A stretch of 64,000 bases of DNA from Curvibacter soli (GCF_029211125.1 NZ_JARGEN010000021.1:18197-82196); one strand, 5' to 3'. Positions 27,944 to 36,530 are shown, numbered from the stretch's first letter. Notes: generated by a model from the sequence alone, not told the origin. Made by a program: numbers and translations.

Positions 27944-28177
27944 ACTAGAAACGGCAGTTGGATGCGCCTGCCGGTGCCGTGATCGGGGTGCCAGGCAAGG
28001 CGCGACGACGCGGCGGGCTACTGCCCGCAAGGAGGAGCAACGCCGCATGGCGCGCCGAGCGCGGTGCTGGCAGGTGCATAGCGCTCTCACCCACCAGGTG
28101 AACCCCATCGGAGCCGGCAACGCTCGATTGCATGCGGCCTGGCAAGGGATACGAAGCGGTCAACTGCTGTTTCCAGG
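27944..28177. mobile_element. Family 1B MITE-like element, inverted copy upstream of dgdA
   Basis: This 234-bp copy lies in the opposite orientation to those at 45944, 56429 and 59619. Its ends are ACTAGAAACGGCAGTTG and, at the far end, CAACTGCTGTTTCCAGG. The flanks (TAGAG left, TTCAA right) are not duplicated, unlike the other full copies. This suggests that one side was lost by deletion or recombination. It separates dgdA from the LysR remnant. Confidence 0.85.
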
Positions 28178-28229
28178 TTCAATGAATCGAATAGTTTTCA
28201 TCGCTGGCATCAAGTGAATTGATGACGAA

Positions 28230-28325
28230 ATGGCGCTCTCCCTCGACATCGGCCTGCTGCGCAGCTTCGCCGCCATCGCCCAGGCCGGCACGCTGGGCCG
28301 CGCCGCCGCCCGCGTTCGCCGCGCA
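28230..28325 (+). pseudogene. LysR-family N-terminal remnant (possible former dgdR)
   Basis: About 30 codons read MALSLDIGLLRSFAAIAQAG then TLGRAAARV, the start of a LysR helix-turn-helix domain, and then similarity stops. The frame happens to run on into the DUF2905 gene. The position, divergent from dgdA, is where dgdR would be expected. The remnant is too short to bind DNA. Confidence 0.6.
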
Positions 28326-28382
28326 TGTCCAGGCGGTGCTGGTGCTCCCCTGCGCCTGAGCGCGGCCCTACACTCGGCACCC

Positions 28383-28577
28383 ATGCTGCGCTGGTTCATC
28401 GTCATCTTCCTGGCCCTTGCGCTCATCAGTTGGCTCTCGCCGCTGCTGCGCCGGCTGGGTTTCGGGCGGCTGCCGGGCGACTTCCGCTTCCGGCTGGGCG
28501 GGCGCGAGTGGGACATTCCGCTGGCCTCCACGCTGCTGCTGAGCTTCGCGGTCAGCCTGCTGACCAAGCTCCTGTAG
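28383..28577 (+). CDS. DUF2905 family small membrane protein
   Basis: The 64-aa protein starts at ATG 28383 with a hydrophobic N-terminal helix (LRWFIVIFLALALISWLSPLL). The conserved FGRLPGDFRFR and a second hydrophobic segment at the C-terminus (LASTLLLSFAVSLLTKLL) follow. This fits the DUF2905 family of short two-helix inner-membrane proteins of unknown role. The in-frame upstream extension is the LysR remnant and is not part of the protein. The ROK kinase gene follows 13 bp later. Confidence 0.8.
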   Translation: MLRWFIVIFLALALISWLSPLLRRLGFGRLPGDFRFRLGGREWDIPLASTLLLSFAVSLLTKLL

Positions 28578-28590
28578 AACGCACACTCCC

Positions 28591-29529
28591 ATGAAAGCCT
28601 GCATCGACATCGGCGGCACCAAGGTGGCCGTGAGCCTGGCCGACGGCAGCGGCGCGCCGCCCGTGCACCGGCGCAGCGAGCCCACCGCCACCCGCGGCGA
28701 CCGCGATGCGCTGGCGCGGCAGGTGCTGCGCATGGTGGATGCCGTGTGCGCCGACGCCGGACTGGCGCCGCAGAGCGTGGCGCAGGCCGGCGTGGCGTCC
28801 TGCGGGCCCTTCGTGCTGGACGGCGGCTGCCTGGAGGTGGCCAACCCCAATATTTGCGGCGGCATCGCCGGCCCCGCGCGCGGCCTGCCCAACGACTGGA
28901 AGACCGTGCCGCTGGAGGCGCCGCTGCGCCAGCGCTTCGCGCGCCTGCGCATCGAGAACGACGCCGTGGCCGCGCTGGAGGCCGAGCGCCTATGGGGCGC
29001 GCTGCAGGGCAGCAGCCACTGCGCCTACGTGACCTGGAGCACCGGCATCGGCGCCGGCCTGTGCGTGGATGGCCGCGTGCTGCGCGGCAAGAACGGCAAC
29101 GCGGGCCATGCGGGCCACACCTTCGCCAGCGACGGCGCGCACGGGCTGCTGTGCGGCTGCGGCAACGTCGGCGACGTGGAGGCGCTGGTGGCCGGCAACG
29201 CGCTGGCGCGCCGCTTCGCCAGCGAGGGCTGGGGCGACGCCGCCGGCCTGATGGCGGCAGCCGGCGCAGGCGACGCGCGCGCGCTGGCCGAGGTGGACGA
29301 ACTCTGCCGCGTGCTGGGCCGCATGCTCTACAACCTGGTCGCGCTGCTGGACCTGGAGCGCATCAGCCTGGGCGGCGGCGTGTTCCTGCACCACCGCGCG
29401 CTGCTGCTGCCCAGGCTGCAAGCCGAAGTCGCGGCGCACCTGCCGGCGCTGACGGCGGGCGTGCGGCTCGTGCCGGCGGGGCTGGGGGAGAGGGTGGGGG
29501 ATTTTGGGGCGGTGGCGTTGGTGGCCTAA
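28591..29529 (+). CDS. ROK-family sugar kinase
   Basis: The 312-aa protein has the N-terminal phosphate loop CIDIGGTKVAV. WSTGIGAGLCVDGRVLRGKNGNAGHAGH contains the catalytic and zinc-site region, and LLCGCGNVGDVEAL is the cysteine-containing ROK motif. LERISLGGGVF closes the ATP site. It probably phosphorylates glucose, fructose or an N-acetyl-hexosamine. The stop codon TAA lies within the left end of an inserted element (29525), so the last codons and stop were reset by the insertion. Confidence 0.88.
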   Translation: MKACIDIGGTKVAVSLADGSGAPPVHRRSEPTATRGDRDALARQVLRMVDAVCADAGLAPQSVAQAGVASCGPFVLDGGCLEVANPNICGGIAGPARGLPNDWKTVPLEAPLRQRFARLRIENDAVAALEAERLWGALQGSSHCAYVTWSTGIGAGLCVDGRVLRGKNGNAGHAGHTFASDGAHGLLCGCGNVGDVEALVAGNALARRFASEGWGDAAGLMAAAGAGDARALAEVDELCRVLGRMLYNLVALLDLERISLGGGVFLHHRALLLPRLQAEVAAHLPALTAGVRLVPAGLGERVGDFGAVALVA

Positions 29530-29700
29530 AAACGGCAGTTGAACCAACCGAAAAACTGAAGAAACCCAATATCCATGCAGGTTTCCAAAGACTTCGCGTG
29601 ACTGCAGAGCAGTTCCAGTTGGGTGAGTCTGGAAAGCATGGAAACTCAATGCGTGACAGGCACTTGCTCGAATTTTGGGGATTCAACTGCCGGAAATAGG
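29525..29700. mobile_element. Family 1A MITE-like element, second copy
   Basis: This 176-bp copy is almost identical to the one at 2000-2175 in the CRISPR array, with ends CCTAAAAACGGCAGTTGAA and TTCAACTGCCGGAAATAGG. Its flanks do not match each other (GGTGG left, TTAAT right), because another truncated element adjoins on the right. The left end supplies the stop codon of the ROK gene. Confidence 0.88.
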
Positions 29701-29705
29701 TTAAT

Positions 29706-29754
29706 TTCCTGCGGCCTGGCAAGGGATACGAAGCGGTCAACTGCTGTTTCCAGG
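29706..29754. mobile_element. Truncated family 1B element (49 bp)
   Basis: It contains only the terminal part, GCGGCCTGGCAAGGGATACG to CTGCTGTTTCCAGG, of the 235-bp element. TTAAT flanks it on both sides (29701-29705 and 29755-29759). This looks like a normal 5-bp target duplication followed by internal deletion of most of the element. Confidence 0.75.
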
Positions 29755-29850
29755 TTAATTGCCCAGGATGTGCGCCTTCTCGCGCCCGAACTCCGTTTGC
29801 GTGAGCATGCCCTGTGGTGCAGCAAGGGCCTTGGCTTTGCCGAGCCGGGT
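29755..29850 (-). pseudogene. Possible SHOCT-domain remnant
   Basis: On the minus strand the frame ending TRLGKAKALAAPQG then MLTQTEFGREKAHILGN resembles the short C-terminal SHOCT motif. The TAA stop (29755-29757) comes from the element's target duplication, and nothing coherent lies upstream. It is probably the 3' end of a gene broken by the insertions. The rest of 29760-29890 holds nothing else I recognise. Confidence 0.3.
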
Positions 29851-29890
29851 GTGGCAGTTCCGCGTCGGGGTGACACTGGGGCCGGTGGCC

Positions 29891-30874
29891 TCAGTCAAGG
29901 TCGTCGGCCAGGTCGCAATCCAGCCCTTCCCCCACCGTCTCCCGCGTCATCCGCGCCTCGCGGCGCAGCCATTCGCAGAACGCCTGTACCTCGGGTCGCG
30001 TTGTGCTGCGCGGGCCCACGATGAGCCAGTAGGCCATCGGCGACTCCAGGCGCTTGGCGGGCATCACTTCCACCAGGTCGCCGCTGGCCAGGCTGTCGGA
30101 GATCAGCGGCATGCGCGACAGCGCGATGCCCTGGCCCGTGAGCGCGGCCTGCGCCATCTGGCTGGCGTAGTTGAAGTACAGCCAGCGCCGCGGCGTGATC
30201 TGCAGGCCGTATTCGTCGAACCAGCGGCGCCAGGTCAGCAGCTCCATGTAAGCGCTGCGGTGCGAGTCGCCGGCTTCGATCAGCGTGAACTGCGCCACGT
30301 CCTCGGGCTGCTCCAGCCGTGCGCCGCTCTTGAGCAGCCAGGGGCTGGCCACCACGGTGAGCTGTTCGCCGAAGAGCCGCTGCGCGCCGTGCGGCACGCT
30401 GGCGGGCAGGGCGTAGCGCAGCGCCAGGTCCACGTCGGCGGTGTCCAGGTCCAGCGAGGTGTCGCTGGCGTCGATGCGGATGTCGATGTCAGGGTGCGTG
30501 CGCTGGAACACCTCCAGGCGCGGGATCAGCCACATCGACGCGAACGAGGCCCAGGTGGTGATGGCCACGCTCTTGCGCCCGGCCGTCTGGCGGATCTGCC
30601 GCACGGCGCTGTCGATGCGCGCCACGCTGGACTGCGTGGCGCGCAGCAGTTGCGCGCCGGCGTCGGTCAGCTCCACGGCGCGCGTGTGGCGCAGGAACAG
30701 CGGCACGCCCACTTCGTCTTCCAGCCCCTGGATTTGGCGGCTCACCGCCGACTGCGTGAGCGCCAGCTCTTGCGCCGCGGCGCGGAAGTTCAGGTGCCGC
30801 GCCACCGCCTCGAAGGTGCGCAGGTGGCCCACGGGTATGGGGCGGGTGCGCAGGTGGGTTTGCGGTTGCTGCAT
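29891..30874 (-). CDS. LysR-family transcriptional regulator, GcvA-like
   Basis: The 327-aa protein has the N-terminal winged helix HLRTFEAVARHLNFRAAAQELALTQSAVSRQIQGLEDEVG. The effector domain is of the GcvA branch (ITTWASFASMWLIPRLEVFQRTHPDIDIRI, DVDLALRYA). ATG 30874 is chosen as the N-terminus nearest the DNA-binding domain. It is divergent from the DUF2917 gene (134 bp between starts), which it may control. Confidence 0.92.
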   Translation of the reverse strand: MQQPQTHLRTRPIPVGHLRTFEAVARHLNFRAAAQELALTQSAVSRQIQGLEDEVGVPLFLRHTRAVELTDAGAQLLRATQSSVARIDSAVRQIRQTAGRKSVAITTWASFASMWLIPRLEVFQRTHPDIDIRIDASDTSLDLDTADVDLALRYALPASVPHGAQRLFGEQLTVVASPWLLKSGARLEQPEDVAQFTLIEAGDSHRSAYMELLTWRRWFDEYGLQITPRRWLYFNYASQMAQAALTGQGIALSRMPLISDSLASGDLVEVMPAKRLESPMAYWLIVGPRSTTRPEVQAFCEWLRREARMTRETVGEGLDCDLADDLD

Positions 30875-31007
30875 AGGGGTTTGTCTGGATTGATGCGTTT
30901 GCAGAATCAATAGAGTAGCGCGATTTCATTGGACTGCGTGGGGATGGCGCAACGATCATTCAACCTGGTAGGTTCAATTCCAGCAACGCCCATTGAGGAG
31001 TGATGTG

Positions 31008-31541
31008 ATGTACGCCAACGACGTTCTCGAACTGCAACTTCCGTCGCAGGCCGCCGCGCCGGCCCGCAAGGCATTCACGGGTAGCTGGCGCCTGAATGCC
31101 GGGCACGCCATCACGCTCGTGGCGCGTGGGCCGGCCCTGTTTCGCGTGGACGGCGGCTGCGCCTGGGTCACGTTCGACGGCCCGCAGCACGGCCCCGCCA
31201 ACGACTGGGGCGACCTGTTCCTGGTGCCCGGCCACGCGGTGCGCGTGGAGGCCGGCCAGCGCATCGTGGTCGAGGCGCTGGAGGCTGCGGGCGCGGCGCG
31301 CTTCCACTGGGATGCGGCCACCGCCGCGGCGGCGGCCAGCATGGGCCAGCGCTGGCAGGTCAGCGTGGGCGAGCCGCTGGCCGACCTGCGCCTGGCGCTG
31401 CACGGAGCCGCCGCGGCGGCGCTGCGGCTGGTCGGGGGTGTGGCGGCCTTCGCGTTCGCCGGCAGTGGCCGGCTCAGCGCCCCTTCTGGTAGTCCGGCGT
31501 TTCCAGCCGGCGCGCCACGAGCGAAAGCAGCAGCGTCATGA
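31008..31541 (+). CDS. DUF2917 domain protein
   Basis: The 177-aa protein has a GAGGAG ribosome site before ATG 31008. The N-terminal part (FTGSWRLNAGHAITLVARGPALFRVDGGCAWVTFDG and DLFLVPGHAVRVEAGQRIVVEAL) is the beta-rich DUF2917 domain, with a cupin-like 'DLFL-PG' element. The tail is alanine-rich and low in conservation. The last 68 bp overlap the convergent permease gene. Role unknown; the position beside a LysR regulator is common for the family. Confidence 0.8.
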   Translation: MYANDVLELQLPSQAAAPARKAFTGSWRLNAGHAITLVARGPALFRVDGGCAWVTFDGPQHGPANDWGDLFLVPGHAVRVEAGQRIVVEALEAAGAARFHWDAATAAAAASMGQRWQVSVGEPLADLRLALHGAAAAALRLVGGVAAFAFAGSGRLSAPSGSPAFPAGAPRAKAAAS

Positions 31542-32226
31542 CGAGGTACAGCGCCGAGATCATGAGGTAGGGCTCCCAGTAGCGCGAGTAGGCGCCCGCC
31601 ACGGTGCGGGCGGCCAGCGCCAGCTCGGCCAGGCCGATGGCCGAGACAAGCGACGAGTCCTTGATGAGCGTGACGGCTTCGTTGACCAACGGCGGCACCA
31701 TGCGCCGCGCGGCCTGCGGCACCACCACGTAGCGCATGGTCTGCGCGTGCGTGAGGCCCAGGCTGTAGGCGGCTTGCGTCTGCCCGCGGTGGATCGACTG
31801 GATGCCAGCGCGGAAGATTTCGGAGATGTAGGCCCCCGCGTTGAGCGAGAGCGCCAGCGCGCCCGAGAAGAAGGCGCCGTAGTTCTGACGGAATTCGGTG
31901 GCCAGCGGCCCGGAGAGCAGCAGGCCGTGGTCGGAATGGATCAGTGCAGGCATCAGCGCGAAGTGCACCAGCAGTATCTGCACGAACAGCGGCGTGCCGC
32001 GGAAGAAGGTGACGTAAGCCACGCCGAACCATTGCACGGGCCTGATGGCCCAGCGCGCCAGAGACCCGCGCGGCGGCGGGGCCTGGCGCGAACTGGTGAC
32101 GAGCCCGAAGACCAGGCCCAGCGCCAGCCCGGCGACGATGGCCACGGCGGTGACCTTGATGGTCATCCACAGGCCGGATACGAACAGCGGCATGTAGCCG
32201 GAAAGGATGTTCCAGCGCAAGTCCAT
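31474..32226 (-). CDS. Polar amino-acid ABC transporter permease
   Basis: The 250-aa inner-membrane protein of the HisM/GlnP type begins SGYMPLFVSGLWMTIKVTAVA. It contains YVTFFRGTPLFVQILLVHF and the EAA loop QAAYSLGLTHAQTMRYVVVPQA, which docks the ATPase. About five membrane segments are visible. It lies 42 bp after the substrate-binding protein gene. No ATPase gene is adjacent, so the nucleotide-binding subunit must be encoded elsewhere. Confidence 0.93.
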   Translation of the reverse strand: MDLRWNILSGYMPLFVSGLWMTIKVTAVAIVAGLALGLVFGLVTSSRQAPPPRGSLARWAIRPVQWFGVAYVTFFRGTPLFVQILLVHFALMPALIHSDHGLLLSGPLATEFRQNYGAFFSGALALSLNAGAYISEIFRAGIQSIHRGQTQAAYSLGLTHAQTMRYVVVPQAARRMVPPLVNEAVTLIKDSSLVSAIGLAELALAARTVAGAYSRYWEPYLMISALYLVMTLLLSLVARRLETPDYQKGR

Positions 32227-32268
32227 GTCGCGGTCGTCGTCGTGGGGCCGAGGGCGTGCGTGCGGTGC

Positions 32269-33159
32269 TTACTTCTTCGCCGGCTCGGCGGCGGCAGCCG
32301 GGGCGGCGTCCTTGGCGCCGAAGTACTGGGCGTAGATCTTGTCGTAGGTGCCGTCGGCCTTGATCGCGGCCAGGCCCTTGTTGAGCTTCGCCAGCAATTC
32401 GGCATTGCCCTTGCGCACGGCCAGGCCGTACTGCTCGGGCGCGAAGCTGGGGTCGTTGACGGTCTTGAACTTGGAGCCGGCGTTGTTGGCCACGTAGTTC
32501 ACGATCACGCCGTTGTCGGCCACCACGGCATCGACGCCGCCGGCTTCGAGCTCCTTGAGCGCCAGGGGCGTGGATTCGAAGCGCTTGATGTTGGTGCTGT
32601 CCTTGCCGAGCATCTTGGTCACCACCTCGTCGCCGGTGGTGCCGGTCTGCACGCCGACCTTGAGCTTCTTCAGGTCGTCGAACTTGGTGACCTTGGACTT
32701 CTCGCCCACGGCGATGAGCTGGTGCGCGTCGAAGTACGCGTCGCTGAAGTCCATGGTCTGCTTGCGCTCGTCGGTGATGGTGATGGCCGACACCAGCAGG
32801 TCGCGGTCGCCCTGCGCCAGCGTGTTGAAGATGCCTTCCCACGGCGTGTTGACGAACTTCACTTCCACGCCCTGGCTCTTGGCCACGGCGGTCACCACGT
32901 CGATGTCGAAGCCGACGATCTGGCCCGTGGCGTCCTGCGATTCGAAGGGCGCATAGGCGGCGTCGGTGCCGACCACCAGCGCCTTGGCCGGCGCCGGCGC
33001 GGGGGCGGCGGGCGCCTCGGCTGCCGGGGCGGGCGCGGGCGCGGGCGTTTCAGCCTGCTTGCCGCAGCCGGCCAGTGCCAGGCCGGCCAGCAGCAGGGCG
33101 GCGCCGCGCCACAGGTTGTCCAGCTTCGCGGTAGCGAAGTTCAGCGTTGTTGCGTTCAT
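32269..33159 (-). CDS. Amino-acid ABC transporter substrate-binding lipoprotein
   Basis: The 296-aa periplasmic binding protein is of the bacterial family 3 type. The lipobox LAGC lies after a hydrophobic signal, followed by a Pro/Ala linker (AETPAPAPAPAAEAPAAPA). The domain starts VVGTDAAYAPFESQDATGQIVGFDIDV and includes LVSAITITDERKQTMDFSDAYF. ATG 33159 is preferred for its AAAGGA ribosome site. The proximity of arginase and ornithine cyclodeaminase suggests arginine or ornithine as ligand; this is inference. Confidence 0.93.
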   Translation of the reverse strand: MNATTLNFATAKLDNLWRGAALLLAGLALAGCGKQAETPAPAPAPAAEAPAAPAPAPAKALVVGTDAAYAPFESQDATGQIVGFDIDVVTAVAKSQGVEVKFVNTPWEGIFNTLAQGDRDLLVSAITITDERKQTMDFSDAYFDAHQLIAVGEKSKVTKFDDLKKLKVGVQTGTTGDEVVTKMLGKDSTNIKRFESTPLALKELEAGGVDAVVADNGVIVNYVANNAGSKFKTVNDPSFAPEQYGLAVRKGNAELLAKLNKGLAAIKADGTYDKIYAQYFGAKDAAPAAAAEPAKK

Positions 33160-33279
33160 ATGGATCCTTTGCAATCAGCAAGTTGGGTAAAAGACCGCCA
33201 TTGTGGCGTCAAAAACCGACGCACACGTCAGCACGGGTGGCGGTTAGAAGTGAACCCCGTGGAGCAAATTCCGTACCCG

Positions 33280-34239
33280 TTAAGTGCCGCGGTTGCGCAC
33301 CAGGGTGCTTTTGCCGAACAGGCTTTCGACGAGATCGACCACCAGGCCGGCGGTCTGGTTGCGCACGTCCAGCGCGGGATTCAGCTCCACGATGTCGAGC
33401 GAGCCCAGGCGCCCGGTGTCGGCGATCATCTCCATGCACAGTTGCGCCTCGCGGTAGGTCGGCCCGCCGCGCACCGTGGTGCCGGTGCCGGGGGCGATCT
33501 CGGGGTCGAGGAAGTCGACGTCGAAGCTCAGGTGCAGGTGGATGCCCGGATCTTCCAGGCCGCGCAGCGCCTGCTGCAGGGTGGCGCGCATGCCGGTTTC
33601 ATCGATGAAGCGCATGTCGAACACCTCCACGCCCAGTTCGTTGACCATGCGCTTTTCTTCCTCGTCCACGCTGCGGATGCCGATCTGGCGGATGTCGGCG
33701 GGCGCCAGCGCAGGCACATGGCCGGCCAGGCCCGTGAGCTCCGCAGGCCCGTGGCCGCACAGGCAGGCCACGGGCATGCCATGGATGTTGCCCGTGGGCG
33801 AGATGGAGGCGGTGTTGAAGTCGGCATGCGCGTCGAGCCAGACCACGCGCAACTGCTTGCCCGCGGCGCGGCAGTGCCGCGCCACCGCGCTGATGGAGCC
33901 GATGGCCAGGCTGTGGTCGCCGCCCAGCATCACGGGCATGCGGCCCGCCTGCAACTGCGCGTGCACCGCGTCGTGCACGCCTTGGTTCCATTGCACGCAT
34001 TCGTCGAGGTGGCGAAAGCCGCCGCCGTCGCGAGGGCGCTGCGGGTTGGCGGGGCCGGCCAGGTTGCCCAGGTCGAGCACAGGGCCGGCGAGCTGCGCGA
34101 TGGCCTCGCCCAGGCGCGCCACGCGCAGGGCGTCGGGCCCCATGCCGGTGCCGCGCGTGCCGGCGCCGATGTCGGTGGGCACGCCGATCAGCGCGATGCG
34201 CGCGGGAGGCTCTTCGGCGGTGGAGGCAAGGGCGTTCAT
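33280..34239 (-). CDS. rocF: Arginase
   Basis: The 319-aa manganese enzyme splits arginine into ornithine and urea. The metal-binding motifs are visible: GGDHSLAIGS, WLDAHADFNT and SFDVDFLDP, plus SLDIVELNPALD near the end. ATG 34239 overlaps the ornithine cyclodeaminase stop by 4 bp (ATGA), so the two are coupled. Together they convert arginine to proline, urea and ammonia. Confidence 0.95.
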   Translation of the reverse strand: MNALASTAEEPPARIALIGVPTDIGAGTRGTGMGPDALRVARLGEAIAQLAGPVLDLGNLAGPANPQRPRDGGGFRHLDECVQWNQGVHDAVHAQLQAGRMPVMLGGDHSLAIGSISAVARHCRAAGKQLRVVWLDAHADFNTASISPTGNIHGMPVACLCGHGPAELTGLAGHVPALAPADIRQIGIRSVDEEEKRMVNELGVEVFDMRFIDETGMRATLQQALRGLEDPGIHLHLSFDVDFLDPEIAPGTGTTVRGGPTYREAQLCMEMIADTGRLGSLDIVELNPALDVRNQTAGLVVDLVESLFGKSTLVRNRGT

Positions 34240-35315
34240 GCGTTCTCCAGCACTGCTGTGTGCGCCGCCGTGGTCGCGGGCGCGGGGCGCAGCAGCGCGT
34301 ACAGGTTCTTCGGGTCGGGCAGGCCGGGCACCAGGTCGATGGTGTCGAGCAAGTGCAAGTCGCGTGCCATGCCGTGCATGTAGCGCAGCGCGGAATAGTC
34401 CTCCAGTGCGAAGCCCACCGAGTCGAACACCGTCACCTGCGCGTCGCTGGCGCGGCCCGGCGCCTGGCTTGTGAGCACGCGCCAGAACTCGGTGACGGGG
34501 AAGTCCGCCGGCATCTGCTGGATGTCGCCCTCCACGCGGGTCTGCGGCTCGTATTCGACGAACACGGCGCTGCCGCGCAGTACGCCGGGGTGCAGCTCGG
34601 TCTTGCCGGGGCAGTCGCCGCCCACGGCGTTGATGTGCATGCCGGGCTCCACCATGCCGGGGTGCACGATGGTGGCGCGGGCCTTGTCGGCGGTGGCGGT
34701 GGTCACGATGTCGGCGCTCTGGGCGGCTTCCTCGGCGCTGGCGCAGACGTGCACGCGCAGCTTCCAGGGCCGCAGGTTGGCGGCGAGCTTGAGCATGGCG
34801 GCGGGGTCGGTATCGAAGATGCGCAGCGTGTCCACGCCCAGCAGCGCGTGGAAGGCCAGGGCCTGGAATTCGCTTTGCGCGCCGTTGCCGATCAGCGCCA
34901 TCGTGCGGCTGCCGGGGCGCGCCAGCACGCGCGCGGCCAGCGCCGACATGGCGGCGGTGCGCAGCGCGGTGGTGAGTGTGAGCTCGCTCAGGAAAAGCGG
35001 CGCGCCCGTCCGCACGCTGGCCAGGGCGCCGAAAGCCATGACCGTGGCCATGCCGTCCTGCGTGTTGCGCGGGTGGCCGTTGACGTACTTGAAGGCATAG
35101 GTCTGCTGGTCGGCCACGGGCATCAGCTCGATCACGCCGTCGGGCGAATGGCTGGCGGTGCGGGCGGATTTGTCGAAGTCCTGCCAGCGCCGGTAGTCGG
35201 CCTCCAGGCAGTCGGCCATGCCGCGCAGGCAGTTGGCCAGCCCCACGCGGCGTACTACTTCGGCGGCGCGCGCGGGGCTCAGGAATCCGGTCTCGTTTCG
35301 TCGTGGGGTGCTCAT
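34236..35315 (-). CDS. Ornithine cyclodeaminase
   Basis: The 359-aa NAD-dependent enzyme of the OCD/mu-crystallin family converts ornithine to proline and ammonia. Visible are FKYVNGHPRNTQDGMATVMAFG, the Rossmann motif LIGNGAQSEFQALAFHALLGV, and INAVGGDCPGKTELHPGVL, which carries the active-site Asp. It is the first gene of the ocd-rocF pair. A divergent AsnC-type regulator shares the 119-bp promoter region, so control by that regulator is likely. Confidence 0.94.
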   Translation of the reverse strand: MSTPRRNETGFLSPARAAEVVRRVGLANCLRGMADCLEADYRRWQDFDKSARTASHSPDGVIELMPVADQQTYAFKYVNGHPRNTQDGMATVMAFGALASVRTGAPLFLSELTLTTALRTAAMSALAARVLARPGSRTMALIGNGAQSEFQALAFHALLGVDTLRIFDTDPAAMLKLAANLRPWKLRVHVCASAEEAAQSADIVTTATADKARATIVHPGMVEPGMHINAVGGDCPGKTELHPGVLRGSAVFVEYEPQTRVEGDIQQMPADFPVTEFWRVLTSQAPGRASDAQVTVFDSVGFALEDYSALRYMHGMARDLHLLDTIDLVPGLPDPKNLYALLRPAPATTAAHTAVLENA

Positions 35316-35395
35316 GGTCCGCCTCCGGTTGAGGGAAGTCATAGAGCATCGCAAACCGCCATGCAAAAGGGAATCGTCAAAAATGTAGTGAAATG

Positions 35396-35418
35396 CTGCG
35401 CAAAATTGCGTTTTGCAG
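35396..35418. promoter_or_regulatory. Inverted repeat, candidate AsnC/Lrp operator
   Basis: CTGCGCAAAA and TTTTGCAG form an imperfect dyad in the divergent region between the ornithine cyclodeaminase start (35315) and the AsnC-type regulator start (35435). It lies just upstream of the regulator, where autoregulation would act. AT-rich centres of this kind are common in Lrp/AsnC sites. Confidence 0.4.
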
Positions 35419-35434
35419 AATATCTATTGACGAA

Positions 35435-35860
35435 ATGATGGATGCCACGGACCACGATCTCATCGCGCTGCTGCGCGCGAATGCGCGCACGAGCATCGCC
35501 ACGCTGGCCGCGCGGCTGAAGGTATCGCGCGGCACGGTCACCAACCGTATCGCGCGGCTCGAACGCGAGGGCGTAGTGGTGGGCTACACCGTGCGCCTGC
35601 GGCCCGAGTCCGAGCCCGCAGGCATCGTGGCGTGGACGAGTATCCTGGTCGAAGGCAACGAGGCGCGCAAGGTGGCGGCCAGCCTGCTCGGCGAGCCCGG
35701 CGTGGCGGCGCTGCACGACACCAACGGCAAGTGGGACCTGCTGGCCGAGCTGCGGGTGGAGAACCTCTACGCGCTGTCGCGCACACTGGACCGCATCCGT
35801 CTCATCAAGGGCATCGGCAACACCGAGACCAGCATCCACCTGCAGACCTACCGCGCCTGA
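35435..35860 (+). CDS. Lrp/AsnC-family regulator of arginine/ornithine catabolism
   Basis: The 141-aa protein has an N-terminal AsnC helix-turn-helix (DHDLIALLRANARTSIATLAARLKVSRGTVTNRIARLERE). A C-terminal RAM ligand domain follows (AGIVAWTSILVEGNEARKVAASLLGEPGVAALHDTNGKWDLLAEL). Tandem ATGs at 35435 and 35438 are both possible. It is divergent from ocd-rocF, the standard arrangement for a substrate-sensing activator of that pathway. Confidence 0.9.
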   Translation: MMDATDHDLIALLRANARTSIATLAARLKVSRGTVTNRIARLEREGVVVGYTVRLRPESEPAGIVAWTSILVEGNEARKVAASLLGEPGVAALHDTNGKWDLLAELRVENLYALSRTLDRIRLIKGIGNTETSIHLQTYRA

Positions 35861-35928
35861 CCGGACGGGCGCGGAACATTCATGCGCCTGTCACCCACTG
35901 CGGTTCCAATGGAGCCGGGAGTCCCGTC

Positions 35929-36432
35929 ATGTTGTTGCAGAAAACCGCCAAAGCCCATGCCGAACTGGCTCCTGGGGTCCGCACGCTGGGGTTGCGCGAG
36001 CGCTCGGTGCTGCTGCTCGCGGATGGCCGCAAGACCGACGCGGAGCTGCGCGCGCTTTTCGATGGCACCGGCGAGCGCATCGTCGCCCTGCTGCTGGCGC
36101 AGGGCTATCTGTCTGCGGAAGTGCAAGAGCCGCCTGCGCCCGCCGCAGCGCCCGCGCCTGCGCCCGCGCGTGTGGTCCAGACGCTGGCCGGCGCGCGCAT
36201 GTTTCTTTTTGACATCTGCGAGCGCCTGTTCGCGCGCAGGGATCCGGCGCAGGCAGACTTTTTCCGGCAGGCGCTGCGCGAGGCGCGCGACCGCGAGTCG
36301 ATGCTGCTGGTGGCCGACGAGATGATGGACGAGGTGACGCGTATCGCGGGGCGCGAGCGTGCCGATTCCATCCGGGAGCGCCTGACCGCGCTGTTGCCGC
36401 TCCATGGAGCAGCAGCGCCCACCGATGCCTGA
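35929..36432 (+). CDS. Hypothetical protein, Ala/Pro linker between two domains
   Basis: I do not recognise this 167-aa protein. Residues 1 to about 65 look like a small helical, perhaps winged-helix, domain (LGLRERSVLLLADGRKTDAELRALFD). An Ala/Pro linker follows, then a helical C-terminal part (MFLFDICERLFARRDPAQADFFRQALREARDRESML). The next gene shows the same layout of a helical domain and an Ala/Pro tract and may be a related partner. Confidence 0.6.
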   Translation: MLLQKTAKAHAELAPGVRTLGLRERSVLLLADGRKTDAELRALFDGTGERIVALLLAQGYLSAEVQEPPAPAAAPAPAPARVVQTLAGARMFLFDICERLFARRDPAQADFFRQALREARDRESMLLVADEMMDEVTRIAGRERADSIRERLTALLPLHGAAAPTDA

Positions 36433-36530
36433 GTGGCCTTGCTATTTCTCGGCCTTCATCAAATTGTCATCAATTTGCGGCAAGGCTCTGCATAGAATTT
36501 CCGTTTACACAGCCCTGGCCACTCCCTTAT

